A DNA stretch of 64,000 nt, taken from Channallabes apus. Its lineage: Eukaryota; Chordata; Actinopteri; Siluriformes; Clariidae. A program made the translations under genes and the position numbers. The stretch spans positions 28,740,954 to 28,804,953 of the forward strand of contig CM060124.1 of assembly GCA_030522415.1 (NCBI GenBank). Direction: 5' to 3'. How positions within the stretch are numbered: the first letter of the stretch is position 1; each line of letters opens with the position of its first letter. This document shows, one piece after another, positions 10,461 through 20,525 of the stretch. The notes under the pieces were generated by a model. It was not told where the DNA came from. It did not search any database and was given only the letters and a program-made list of their open reading frames with translations.

Positions 10461-11222
10461 CAGGGGTTGGACAATAACATGAAAACGTCTGGTTTTAAGC
10501 CATAATAATTCAGTCTGGTATGCGGCCTCCTTTTGCAGCATCAATTCGTCTTGGGAATGACAGATACAAGTCCTGCACTGTGGCCAGGGGGATTTTGAGC
10601 CATTCTTCTTTCAGAATAGTTGCCAGCTCACTACGTAATGTTGGTGGAGGAAAACGTTTCCTGACTCATTCCTCCAAAACACACCAAAGAGGCTCAATAA
10701 TATTTAGATCTGGTGACTGTGCAATGTTCAATTTCACTTCCATGTTCATCAAACCACTCTGTCACTCTGTCTTGCGATCAGCATTATCATCGTGTACATG
10801 GCACCGCCTTCAGGATACAATGTTTGAACCATTCGGTGCACATGGTCCTCCAGAATGGTTCGGCATTCCTTCGGCAGTGATGCGTCCATCTAGCACAAGT
10901 ATTGGTCCTAGGAGATGCCATGATATTGCAGCCCAAACCATAACGGATCAACCCCCATGTTTCACTCTGGGCATGCAACAGTCTGGCTGGTATGCTTCTT
11001 TGGGGCTTCGCCACATCGTAAGTCACCCATATGTGGGAAAGACAGTGAAGGTGAACTCACATACTTTCTTGGTAGTATGCTGACATTTCCCAGGATAGCC
11101 TGGCTCTTGATGCATCACAAAGAACTCCAATATGTCGTCCATAATTTTATCATCAATATTTTATATCTATTACTCTGCTAATTAAATCATTCCACCAGTA
11201 AGATCAATCAATGAAAGTTGGA
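10461..11222 (-). mobile_element. Tc1-like transposon, minus-oriented, internally deleted
   Basis: A TA at 10459-10460 precedes the end CAGGGGTTGGACAATAACAT. On the minus strand the interior translates to VMVWAAISWH, ILVLDGRITAE, then after breaks SPDLNIIEPLWCVLEE and VQDLYLSFPRRIDAAKGG. These are the region between the second and third catalytic acids, the third-acid block and the C-terminus of a Tc1-like transposase. Stops and a large deletion of the N-terminal half are present. The right terminal repeat is missing; similarity fades near 11222. Confidence 0.75.
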
Positions 11223-11232
11223 TATATCCAAA

Positions 11233-12530
11233 CAAACACTTCAGACATTAGGGATGGAGGCAATTGTATCGGAGTGATAGACAAACCTCATTTTGTGTTT
11301 TCCATGTAATGCCTTACTGTATATTGGGGCCAATCCCAAATGCCAACCTTATTTCAATGTGGCATCAATTTCACATTCTGTGGGTATAAAAAGCTGGTAT
11401 TGTCAGTAAGTCATGCGCAACCTGCCAGCCAGTCAGATGTTGTTTGTGAACTTGGTGTGTCTCAGCAGACTTGCATCAAGACACAGAACTACTGGCAGAG
11501 TTCATGACAGACCCCGGAGTGGAGCCTCATGAGTGTCAGCCTGCAATGATGATCAGTACCTAAGGACCTATGCACTCAGATATCGTTATGCAACTGCCAC
11601 ACAGCTGCAGGCCCATTTACGAGATGCTAGGAGTACAAGGGTTTCCAGACAAATCATTCGCAACCAACTACACTGCTTTGGCTTGAATGCCAGACGACTG
11701 TTGCAGGTGACGCCACTGACACCAAAACACCGCCGTGAATTTTTGCAGTTGGCACAAGACGATGTGACCTGGAAACTACAGCAGTGGTCTACCGTCCAGT
11801 TCACTGATGAGTGTTGCGTCAGACAGCGAGGTGAGCGATACACTGAGGTCAACATGGTCCCCAGGGTTTGCTTTAGCGGAGGAGGTGCAACAGTCTGGGC
11901 AGGTATCGCCAGTCAGAGGAAAACAGATTCGATTATTGTACATGGCTCAGTCACTGCACGTTCTTACCTCAGAGACATCATAAGACCCATCATCATCCCC
12001 CAATTCCGCCAGCACACCCCCAACTTTCTGTTCATGGATGATAATGCTCCACCACATCGTGGCAGAATTGTCACAGCTCGACTTTAGGAAGTTGTAGTGC
12101 CTCATATGGTATGGCCATCAATGTCCCCTGACCTGAACCCCATAGAGCACGCCTGGGACCAGTTGAAGCAGAGACTGGATGATCATACCCCACGTGACGT
12201 GGCAGAACTGCGTGTAGCACTTATGGAAGAGTGGAAGCATTGCCTCAGAACAACATCATGAGGATAGTGAGGAGCATGAGATGTCGCTGTCAATTGCGGC
12301 AAATGGTGTAAACACCCGCTACTGACATTGTCATTTTTGCTATTTGGGGCTATTCCAGTTATTGTCTAAATTTTTGGGCTAATAAATATTAAACTAATGA
12401 TAATGGTGTTTCTTCTCATACATTATTAGTAATATCAAAGGGAACTTTTACTTATTTCATTCAAATTCAGAGCAAATAGGAAAAGCACTCATGTAAATAA
12501 CAATATCCCCAACTTATATATATACTGTAT
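11233..12530 (+). mobile_element. Tc1-like transposon, plus-oriented, with degraded transposase
   Basis: It lies directly behind the minus-oriented Tc1 copy. The transposase is at about 11430-12330, followed by a 3' region with GGGCTAATAAATATTAAAC and CATTATTAGTAATATCAAAG, which from memory is common to this fish Tc1 family. Neither terminal inverted repeat is clean, so the boundaries are approximate. Confidence 0.65.
11430..12330 (+). pseudogene. Tc1-like transposase (DDE), interrupted
   Basis: The reading starts in the helix-turn-helix region with RTTGRVHDRPRSGA, hits a TGA near 11530, and continues as 184 residues with [14 protein letters not shown] and [14 protein letters not shown] (second HTH). 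FTDECCV holds the first catalytic aspartate and [11 protein letters not shown] the second. A TAG at 12085-12087 interrupts, after which SPDLNPIEHAWDQLKQRLDD supplies the third-acid block in the same frame. All catalytic acids can be seen, but at least two nonsense changes and a frame change near the C-terminus inactivate it. Confidence 0.85.
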
Positions 12531-12944
12531 TTGGCCAAGCTCTACTGTATGAGCGGTGAGGGATGGGACTTACTTTTTCCCACATTAATTATGACCAATT
12601 CTATGAGCATCTATGAGTTCACGCAAGTGGGACAAGCAGATAACACTGTCCTCGGAGTGTGTTACGCTGCCCCCAATGGTGCATGAGTGAGCTGTTCAAA
12701 AAGATGCTGTCGGTGGTGTCACATAATTTGAAGGAAACCCTTTTATTCTTAAAAGAGAAAACACTTTTATTCTTCTGTCTTCCTGACTGAATGGTTGTAG
12801 TAACCTTAATGTGGGAGCCTCTAGTGATGGGAGGGAATTGGATATGACTAAGTTGGGAAGAAAATACAAAAAAATGTAAAATACAAAACAAAAAAAAATT
12901 ACATATACATAAGTATATACAGCCTCTAACCATGACACTCAAAA
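12531..12944. other. No recognised gene
   Basis: AT-rich sequence between Tc1 remnants. Short ORFs on the minus strand show no family resemblance. Confidence 0.3.
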
Positions 12945-13392
12945 CTGAGCTCAGATGCACCCTGTTTCCACTGATCATTCTTGAGATGTTTCTACAATTT
13001 GATTGGAGTTCACCTGTGGTAAATTTTGTTCATTAGACATGATTTCGAAAGGCACACACATGTCTACATAAAGTTCCACAGTTAACAGTGCATGTCAAAG
13101 CCCAAACCAAAAAAGAAAAAAGTCCAACGAATCCCGTGAGACAGGATTATATCGAGGCACAGATCTGGGGAAGGGTAGAGAGAATTTTCTGCAGCATTGA
13201 AGGTCCAGATGAGCACAGTGGCCTTCATCATGCATAAATGGAAGAAGATAGGGACTACTCTCACATTGTTGTTATTTTGGGATATTGTTTGTAGAATTTT
13301 GAGGAAATAATGAATTTAATATTTTGGAATAAGGCTGTAATAGCAAAATGTGGAAAAAGTGAAGCGCTGTGAATACTTTGCATTATAATGTT
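12945..13392 (+). mobile_element. Tc1-like remnant lacking most of the transposase
   Basis: The left part carries AGGCACAGATCTGGGGAAGG and TTCTGCAGCATTGAAGGTCC, the helix-turn-helix coding region of a widespread fish Tc1 element. It jumps at about 13262 to the 3' non-coding end, including GTGAAGCGCTGTGAATACTT. About 1 kb of catalytic domain is deleted. Confidence 0.7.
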
Positions 13393-13890
13393 AAAGCTGA
13401 TCGTAGTATATTATGTTTTGTATCTGGCTACTCTGATCAGGCTTATCGATTAGACAGGAAATCAACAGTGGCTCAAATAATAAAGGTGTTATAACTGTTA
13501 TGAGAAGAAAGTTATTTCAGAAATCATTGCAAATGTTGAAGTAGGTAAGCTACAAAGAGGCAGGCTTTAATCCCTTCAGCACTGAAACTGTACATATGAT
13601 AATTGGAAAAACTTTTTTAAAACAAAATTGTCTATCAGAAAAATAGTGCATTTGAAATGTGTGAAAGTTTTGCAAAAGTGGCCTTATTATTTGGAAACAA
13701 ATTATTAAAATCTTTATTGACATGGCAGATATGCTGTCTCTCTCTAACTGCAGCTTTTAAATTTTTCGTCAGCTTTCCCCAGTTCCAACTCAACAACACA
13801 AGTAAAGGTTGGTGCACTAATTCATACCTACAGATGTGAATTATATCTAAAAAAAATTTCTTTCATTTCTAAAAAAACATGTTCTTTCAT
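13393..13890. other. No recognised gene
   Basis: AT-rich, with no supported coding sequence. Confidence 0.3.
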
Positions 13891-13963
13891 TTTTGTGAAG
13901 CTGCTTTGAGACAATGACCATTGTTAAAAGCGCTATATAAATAAAATTGAATTGAATTGAATG
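13891..13963 (+). repeat. LINE/SINE 3' tail with (TTGAA)n
   Basis: GAAGCTGCTTTGAGACAATG then AAAAGCGCTATATAAATAAA and ATTGAATTGAATTGA form a conserved 3' tail found on many fish LINEs and the SINEs that borrow their machinery. Only the tail is present. Confidence 0.75.
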
Positions 13964-13999
13964 ATGCGTAGACTGCTGATTTGATTTGTGAGCATGGTG

Positions 14000-14590
14000 T
14001 GACGTCCGCCAGGTAGAGTCTTACTCGGTCGAAGTGAACTTTGGGGAAAATAAGAAGAAACAACTCCGCAGCACCTCAGCACTCTGGGTCATCCCCAAGC
14101 ACCAGTGTCCTGGAGGGAACATGAAGTGTGGTCGACGATCTCGACATAAAGCCCATTGCCAGAATGACAGGAGAAAAAAAGGTCTTGACAAACAGCGGTG
14201 ATAGAAGCGCTGACCCATGAACCCAAAAAACAACCACACTACACCCACCGGGCAACAGGAAGTGCCCCCATCTGCCATCTGTGAGCTGGATAGGAGGTGT
14301 GGACCATGGTTTCAAATGTGTGTACCCCCCAGGAATAGTCTGAACAATTCCATTTCCAATCCCGAATCACAGAAAGCGAGACAACAGTATCAAGAATGGC
14401 ATCAAAAGCTTTGCCATGAAGATTAACTTTGACTTTTATTGGAGTATTCCAGTAGGATGTAGAAAGAACATCTTCTATGTGATACAAGTTACAGTAGGCT
14501 GATCACTTAAAGTAACAGGAAACCAAGGCTCATTTATCTTCTGGAGGGAGGATTGCCCCGTCTGAACATATAACCCCGCCCCCCCTCACC
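14000..14590 (-). pseudogene. LTR-retrotransposon protease (retropepsin) fragment
   Basis: On the minus strand the reading NTPIKVKVNLHGKAFDAI then LDTVVSLSVI has the layout of a retropepsin active-site strand, but the glycine of the D-T/S-G triad is replaced by valine. Further on, PVILAMGFMSRSSTTLHVPS resembles the flap-distal GMxFL segment, and a stop lies between the two. The piece is oriented opposite to the BEL element that follows and looks like a Ty3/Gypsy-type fragment, not part of that element. Confidence 0.55.
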
Positions 14591-14602
14591 TGAAGTTTCC
14601 CC

Positions 14603-15541
14603 GTGGAGGAGCCTTCAGCTTCCGAAACTCACCCAACATGTGAGCAAAAGTCAGTAATGGCTCCTAAGGGTTTTGCAAACAGTTTAAAATACCCCTTAGG
14701 ATATTTTAAACTGATTATCTTACCTAAAGAGACGTTCCCGGTTTGTTTGAACTTCATGATGTTAAACGACGAGGACATTGAAGAAGTCTCGGCAGAAGAC
14801 AGTGTGTCACAAGTTGCGATGGCCGAGCCACAAGGAAGCGTAACGTCCGCGGCTTCCTCATTTCGCCGCAGAGAAGAAGCCGCCAGAGCAACGCTATTAG
14901 CAAAGGCTGCAACCTTGGAGGAACGTCTCCAATTAGAAATCGAGGAAGTGCAACTAAAAGCAAAAAGAGAACGACTGGAAACCAAAACAGCGCTCGCTAT
15001 GCATGATGCCAAATTAAGAGTGCTTCAACGTCAAGATCGCAAATACGACAGCCGATCGCCCAAGAGCAAGAGCGCACTCATTGAAACGAGCAGCGCGCGT
15101 CCGAGTAGCGCATGCCCGAGCAGCGCGCACTCTCACCTCTCCAACACAACATGCAACAGCCGAGCGCAGCCTGCAAGCAAGAGCGCACTCATTGAATCGA
15201 GCAGCGCGCGTCCGAGCAGCGCGTGCCCGAGCAGTGCGCACTCTCATCTTTCCAACTCAACATGCAACAGCCGAGCGCAGCCTGCGAACGAGAGCGCACT
15301 CATTGAATCGAGCAGCGCGTGCCCGAGCAGCGCGCACTCTCACCGTTCCAACTCAACATGCAACAGCCGAGCGCAGTCTGCGAACGAGAGCGCAGTCACT
15401 GAATCGAGCAACGCGCACCTGAGCAGCGCTCACTCTACGGACCTGGACGCCGCAATCAGCGACGGAAAACCCTGTCACACATCCAAGCATGCTACACATA
15501 GCAGTGCCAGACACGGTGCAGTCAGTTACGAGCGCCCGTAG
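14603..15541 (+). pseudogene. BEL/Pao gag N-terminal region with tandem repeats
   Basis: The frame encodes 312 residues. Residues about 85-155 form a charged helical stretch (RRREEAARATLLAKAATLEE, then KAKRERLETKTALAMHDAK), likely coiled coil. From about 155 to 275 comes a repeat of 32-38 residues, about four units, each with a SALIESSSA / CPSSAHSHLSNSTCNSRAQ pattern. The frame then runs into what is normally the post-knuckle region in another frame and ends, because the central gag with its CCHC knuckles is deleted (compare 52600-52860). The start is the first ATG of the frame; whether it is the native start is uncertain. Confidence 0.7.
15064..15430 (+). repeat. Minisatellite inside BEL gag
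   Basis: Roughly four tandem units of about 96-117 bp, each with GAGCGCACTCATTGAA and ACATGCAACAGCCGAGCGCA. The same repeat, with a different unit count, is in copy 3 at 52246-52490. Confidence 0.85.
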
Positions 15542-16910
15542 AAACGAAACTGAAAGTGGCACAACAAATACACCACCTGCTGTGAGTCATGAATCAAATG
15601 CGCTCACTGGGGCTGGAGGTAATTGCATCCTCCCCATAGCACCTGCTAAAATAAAGTCCAAGAAAAAGGGCACAGTAGAAGCCATGTACTATCACGTGAA
15701 AGTCCCCGAGAAGGACACAGATCTGCTGCGCTTCCTATGGTCGCCGAATGGAGATGTGAACCAAGACTTATTTGAAAATAAAATGGTAGTTCATCTGTTC
15801 TGTGCAAAATCGTTGCCTAGTGTTGCTAACTTTGCCCTCAGAAAGACAGCAGAAGAAAACCGCAGCAATGCATCTGCTGTGGCAGTTAATACAGTGCTTA
15901 AAAACTTTTATGTAGACGACTGCCTGAAATCCATTTCGAGTTATGACCAAGCAGTCGCCCTATACAATGATCTCACTAGTCTCTGTGCAAGCGGTGGGTT
16001 TAACCTCACTAAATGGGCAAGCAACAGCTGTGCCCTACTGACTGTCATTTCCGAGAGCGAAAGCATCAAAGACATGAGAGACTTAGACTTGAGTAAAGAT
16101 GCACTGCCCATAGAGAGAGCTCTGGGGGTGCTGTGGTGCATTGATTCAGACATGTTCAAGTTTAAGATTAGTTTAAAGGAACGACCTGTGACAAGAAGAG
16201 GAATTCTGTCAGTCACTGGCTCAACATACGACCCATTAGGCTTTCTCCCACCTGCCATACTGCCAGCTAAAATCCCAATGCAACAGCTATGTAAAGAAAA
16301 ACTAGCCTGGGATGACGACATTCCCGAGCAGTTTGCAACGGCATGGAAAACCTGGCTGCAAGAGCTGCACAGACTGTCCGAGTTCAGCATAGCAAGGTGC
16401 ATAAAACCAGCCGACTTCGGAGTTACAGCAACAGCACAACTCCACCACTTCTCGGATGCGAGTGAAATGGGATACGGAGCTGTCTCATACCTCAGGTTAG
16501 TAAACGCTGATGGACTTACACATTGTGAATTCATGATGGGGAACTCCCGAGTAGCACCCCTGAAACAAACCACCATTCCACGAATGGAACTGACTGCGGC
16601 AGTGGTCGCTGTAAAAAATGACAAAATGTTGAAAGAACAGCTAGAATTGAAATTGCTGGACTCTATGTTCTGGACTGACAGTACAACTGTTTTGAGATAC
16701 ATTGATAACGAAACACTTCGTTTTAAAACCTTTGTGGCCAACAGAAGCGCCATTATAAGAGAGTCAACCAAGTCACAGCAATGGAGGTACGCTAATACCT
16801 CACAAACCCCAGCTGATTCTGCCTCCAGGGGGGTATCCTGTGAAAAGTTCATGAAAAATGTTAACTGGATCCATGGTCCCTCCTTTCTCAAAGAAGCAGA
16901 GTGCAAATGA
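15489..16910 (+). pseudogene. BEL/Pao pol: joined protease leader, RT C-terminal half, RNase H
   Basis: This 473-residue frame begins with the gag/protease linker, jumps at about residue 60 to the middle of the reverse transcriptase (EAMYYHVKVPEKD), and shows the YVDD active site at residues 141-144. Downstream are the Pao-type connection SVTGSTYDPLGFLPPAILPA and an RNase H-like domain (HHFSDASEMGYGAVSYL, PRMELTAAVVAVKND, FWTDSTTVLRYI). The protease catalytic motif and RT fingers are missing. A TGA at 16908-16910 stands where copy 2 has a tryptophan codon, so the frame is cut before the integrase. Confidence 0.9.
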
Positions 16911-17720
16911 CCTGAAAATATTCATGACACATCAATAAAAGAAAATTTTGATGAAAATGCTGATGAATTTAAGCTCTCAGCGTTAGTGAATATTGTGAGC
17001 ATTACAAAATGCACAGACACAGACACAGTGAGTAAACTGATTAATCATCACTCTGACTGGCACAAGTTAAAAGGATCCGTTGCCTGGATCCTTCGCATCA
17101 GAGACATGCTGAAACAAAAAACAGAAAGGGTTAAAACACAAGTAGATGACCCAAAGACAGAAAATCACAAGTCTCTAAAAGCTCAAGACCTAACAAGAGC
17201 AGAAAACGAAATCATTAAGTTCACTCAAAGACAAAATTTTAAGGAAGAACTCCTCACGTTGCAAAAGGGTAAAGCAGCAGCAGAATTCAAACAGGGAATT
17301 CGCACACAGCCAAAACGAAAGGCATCTGTGAAAAGAAACAGCTGCTCACCCAAACTGAAACCTCTGACACCAAACCACCTGCTGCTGATGAAAAAAACAG
17401 CCAAACCTGCCCTCTGAATTCTTCAAATAGGTCCCGATCCAGCATCTATCAGACCTGCTCTGGAAGCGATGGGTACGAGAATACTTGCCCTTGCTCCAGG
17501 GGCGGCAAAAATGGTTTCAAAACAAAAAAAACTCTCGCTTGGAGATATAGTGTTAATAACTGATGAGTCTTCTCCAAGAAATTCAAGGGTTATCGGACGA
17601 ATCACGAAAGTGTTCCCAAAGACGTGTGTTAGTTAAAACTAAGACCAACACTCTGGAAAGACCCATCGACAAGCTGTGCCTCATATGTGAAATGGACTGT
17701 TAAATGTGTGGTAATATGTT
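16911..17720 (+). pseudogene. BEL/Pao pol linker and C-terminal tail, integrase core deleted
   Basis: After the stop, the linker (VSKLINHHSDWHKLKGSVAW, then RDMLKQKTERVKTQVD) is intact, but at about 17355 it jumps to [11 protein letters not shown], which lies after the integrase catalytic domain. The zinc-binding HHCC and the DDE acids seen in copy 3 are therefore absent. The tail [15 protein letters not shown]... and the [12 protein letters not shown] terminal domain follow with several frameshifts. Confidence 0.8.
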
Positions 17721-17891
17721 ATGAAATTTGATATGCAAATATAAACATCTGAGATAAATATTACACACTTAAAAGATTTAAAACATTTAGAAGGGTAAAA
17801 ATGTTTGATTTCATGGCTTTATCAAAAAAAAAAAAAAAAAAACACAAAATTGTAATTGTCAGTCTCCATGCCTGTCAATTAGGGGCTGGAA
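17721..17891 (+). mobile_element. BEL copy 1: 3' internal non-coding end and polypurine tract
   Basis: A non-coding stretch with a poly-A run ends in TTAGGGGCTGGAA immediately before the LTR. The AGGGGCTGGAA tract is the expected plus-strand primer, and the same sequence precedes the LTR in the other copies. Confidence 0.7.
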
Positions 17892-18532
17892 TGTAAGTGC
17901 CATATCGTACTTGTTATGAATTTGTTGTTGTGTTTATTTTATTTCATTTGCTGTTATTTCATTTATTCTACCTTGTTCTATTCAGTAGTAAAGCATTAAG
18001 CATTAAGTTTGTTACATAAGCCATAAGCTTTATATTTCTTAGTCATGCATCATAAGTTGACAATCGTAAGTTGGTCTGTGATGTCATTCTACTATTACAT
18101 GCATTTGTGTGACTGTCATATGAAAGAGAGCTCAGTTTAGATGAGGAAGGCTATGGAAACACAAGCTTTTGACCGTCAGCTAAAGAGAGCTCCCGGTAAG
18201 CCAAGAATGTAAGATACAGCAACTAGGTTGTTGTAACCGTAAGCTCCCGTAATTAGAGATATACAACAAGAGTGTTGGTATATTCTAATTCAAAGACTGT
18301 GAGTATGAGATACAGCAAATAGGTTGTTGTAAAAGTCAGAGATTTGCAAGATGCAGCAACTGGTGTCTGTAATCACAGTGGATTTACTCAAGACGACTGT
18401 ATGAAGTGTTGATTCTTTGATGCTGACAAAATAAACTACAAGAGACAAAGAGATTGGACTTCTGTCGTGTGAGTGAAACTTCAAACCAAAGCTACGCGTC
18501 AAAACTAGTGATATAATATGACCGCATCTACA
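17892..18532 (+). mobile_element. BEL/Pao 3' LTR, copy 1
   Basis: 641 bp starting TGTAAGTGCC and ending GACCGCATCTACA, so the ends carry TGTA...TACA. It aligns throughout with 56730-57380. Flanking duplications cannot be tested because the 5' LTR is missing. Confidence 0.85.
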
Positions 18533-18538
18533 CCTATA

Positions 18539-18566
18539 ATATTATCTATAATATTATAGATAATAT
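18539..18566. repeat. 28-bp perfect AT palindrome
   Basis: The sequence from 18539 to 18566 equals its own reverse complement; its core is ATCTATAATATTATAGAT. It lies 6 bp beyond the BEL LTR end and could extrude as a cruciform. Confidence 0.9.
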
Positions 18567-18589
18567 ATCTATATATCTGCATCTGCAAA

Positions 18590-19168
18590 AGTCATCTTTA
18601 ATTCCTCCAGCAGATACAGTATGTCATCAGTGCCTGATCATGAAGTAAACTTATTCTGTGTGGAAAGAGAGTAGTATCATTACTTACGTTTAAAATTATT
18701 ATGTAAAACACCATACATAGCATGTAAAGAAGTAACATTCTTACCCAGTTTGTGGATCGTATTTATGTGGGTTGTTTTCTGAATTATGGAGGCTCCTTAC
18801 AGCTTCCTGTAATGTTGAATTTAAAACGCGTTAATACATACATTTATAAACAACATTGTATAATTCAGATGTGACAAACTTTTAAATATGCTGGACACCT
18901 ACAACAATACAGGTAACAAAAAGTAGATGTGTAGCCAAATGCTTAGGCTAACTTAGCAAGGTATAATTTACTACTGTATTGTCAGGTAACATAAAGGTCA
19001 ACTTACCGCAATGGCCACGTTATGCGCCCACTTCGCTCTTTTATGCACATGGCTTGACGCTTCCTGTGGTCTTCTCTCATCAAACTTGCGCTCAAATGCA
19101 TCAAGACGCTGAATAACCTCTTTGAGAAGAGCAATGTGTGCAGCTTGCTTCTCCTTCAAACCTTCAAG
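18590..19168 (-). pseudogene. Three-exon fragment of a host-like gene, unidentified
   Basis: Minus-strand exons can be read at 19007-19168 (acceptor TATTCAG, donor GTAAGTTG), 18745-18806 (acceptor CATTACAG, donor GTAAGAAT) and about 18590-18655 (acceptor TTTCCACACAG). Phases agree: exon 1 gives 54 codons (LEGLKEKQAAHIALL... to HKRAKWAHNVAIA), exon 2 adds EAVRSLHNSENNPHKYDPQT, exon 3 continues ISLLHDQALMTY. Exon 3 then shifts frame, with ILYLLEELK read in another frame, and ends near the BEL insertion. The heptad-like first exon suggests a coiled coil. The HNSxxxxxxYDP pattern faintly recalls fish C14orf93-like proteins, but I am not sure. The conserved phase makes chance unlikely. Confidence 0.55.
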
Positions 19169-19362
19169 CTGAATAGACACAGACACACCATGGCTAATCC
19201 CACCACCCGGCTATGATAAGAAGGACAGCACTGCTTCCTGCTAGTCATTAACATACAAAAGGCCTTTACACCTCACAGCCATCACCTCTCACTGCTAGGT
19301 GTGAGGATTCCTAGGAAGTTTCACAGATTCCCGTGTATATCCACATACATGAGGTATCTGGT

Positions 19363-19484
19363 CATTCATTCATTCATTCATCTTCTATACCGTTTTATCC
19401 TGTATTTAGGGTCGCGGGGACATGGAGCCTATCCCAGGAGACCCAGGTCACGAGGCAGGGTACACCCTGGACAATCCATCGCAG

Positions 19485-19523
<39 letters not shown>

Positions 19524-19714
19524 TGGTCAATTTGGGAACGCCAATTAGCCTAATCTGCATGTCTTTGGACTGTGGGAGGAAACCGGAGTACCCGGAGGAA
19601 ACCCACCAAGCACGTGGAGAACATGCAAACTCCATGCACACAGAGATGGGAATCGAGCCTGACCGGGAATCGAACCCGGACCCTGGAGGTGCAAGGCAAG
19701 TACACCGTGCCGCC
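19363..19714 (-). repeat. tRNA-derived SINE, near full length
   Basis: In minus orientation: TGAATGAATGAATGA tail at the left, a CA microsatellite in the middle (about 19489-19521), and the B-box region GGGTTCGATTCCCGG near 19670. The A-box head is partly lost at the right end. Confidence 0.85.
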
Positions 19715-19789
19715 AGGTATCTGGTCGTTTCACAAAATTTCCTTTGCATTCTACCTAATGCAACTTAAAGTTTAGCGGGGATTTCCCAT

Positions 19790-20075
19790 ACCATATTTGT
19801 CTGGATACAGCTCTTTTCATGCAGTGGTGTACAGGACAGTGGTGAGACCAGCGATGCTCTACGGCTTATAGACAGTGGCACTGATGAAAAGACAGGAGGC
19901 AGAGCTAGAGGTAGCAGAGCTGAAGATGTTGAGGTTCTCTTTGGGAGTGACAAGGATGGATAGGATCAAGAATGAGTTCATTGTTAGATGTTTTGGAGAT
20001 AAAGTCAGAGAGGCCAGATTGAGGTGGTTTGAACATGTTCAGAGGAGAGATTGTGCATTAACTGACTGAAGCCAC
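19790..20075 (+). pseudogene. LINE ORF2 C-terminal fragment (RTE-like group)
   Basis: The plus strand gives VYRTVVRPAMLYGL, a stop, then VALMKRQEAELEVAELKMLR, FSLGVTRMDRIKNEFIV and VREARLRWFEHVQRRD. This is the C-terminus following the reverse transcriptase in several non-LTR lineages of the RTE/I type. It has one nonsense change and no RT core. Confidence 0.7.
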
Positions 20076-20144
20076 TCTTCAGGGTTAAGGGAGCCCTCTG
20101 CTACAAAGACGGGTGACTTGAGGCACGACTGGTAAATCATAGTG

Positions 20145-20525
20145 CTACGCGCATTTGTTGTAGCATTCAAAAGCAGGTGCCTGTGTAAATTTGGGTGCAA
20201 TGGAGTGAGCTGCATTGACTGGGACTGAGCATGAAGCAGTCAACAGGGCCTGAGCCTCAGTATAAGGCCTTGAGCTGACCAAGGGAGCTGGGTGCAAAGT
20301 AATGGGTGCAGAACACTCTCGCTGCTCCAAGATGTCCAGCATGCCTTTTTGAAGGTCAATTGAGTCACAAAAATCACGTCTGCAGCACAGCCACCTCCGC
20401 ACGTAACAACTGCACCTGAGCACTTAAATCTCCTACAGAATGCTGTGAGCCCCTGTGAGGTGGAAAAAAGTCATGACCTTCGGGCCAGTCAGTCATGTCG
20501 GACTGATAATCAGAATGAGAAGCCA
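20145..20525 (-). pseudogene. Unidentified minus-strand reading, possible gag-like remnant
   Basis: An ATG at about 20525 opens MASHSDYQSDMTDWPEGHDF and then SVGDLSAQVQLLRAEVAVLQ, a short leader with a coiled-coil-like stretch, before a stop near 20370. The other frame stays open to 20145. I do not recognise the family; a retroelement gag leader is one option. Confidence 0.25.

Larger units (their letters stand above)
14603..18532 (+). mobile_element. BEL/Pao LTR retrotransposon copy 1, defective
   Basis: It contains gag (14603-15541), a shortened pol (15489-17720), a 3' internal end and a 641-bp 3' LTR (17892-18532). No 5' LTR or primer-binding site lies upstream. Compared with copies 2 and 3 it has lost the zinc-knuckle part of gag, the protease and first half of the reverse transcriptase, and the integrase catalytic core. 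Two joins sit at short shared sequences (CACATCC and ACTG), so they look like microhomology deletions. The remaining sequence is very close to copy 3. Confidence 0.85.

Noticed and set aside
10520..11083. 187-codon plus-strand ORF in the Tc1 region
   Set aside because: Antisense to the minus-strand transposase motifs; it contains no motif of its own.
15941..16906. 321-codon ORF on the strand opposite BEL copy 1 pol (and its counterpart at 53959-54924)
   Set aside because: Both are antisense shadows of the conserved RNase H coding sequence; the sense strand carries the domain motifs.
19489..19521. CRISPR-like array from short tandem repeats (also other CA/TG runs and 22323-22368)
   Set aside because: These are dinucleotide microsatellites inside SINEs; there are no spacer-repeat units, and the genome is eukaryotic.
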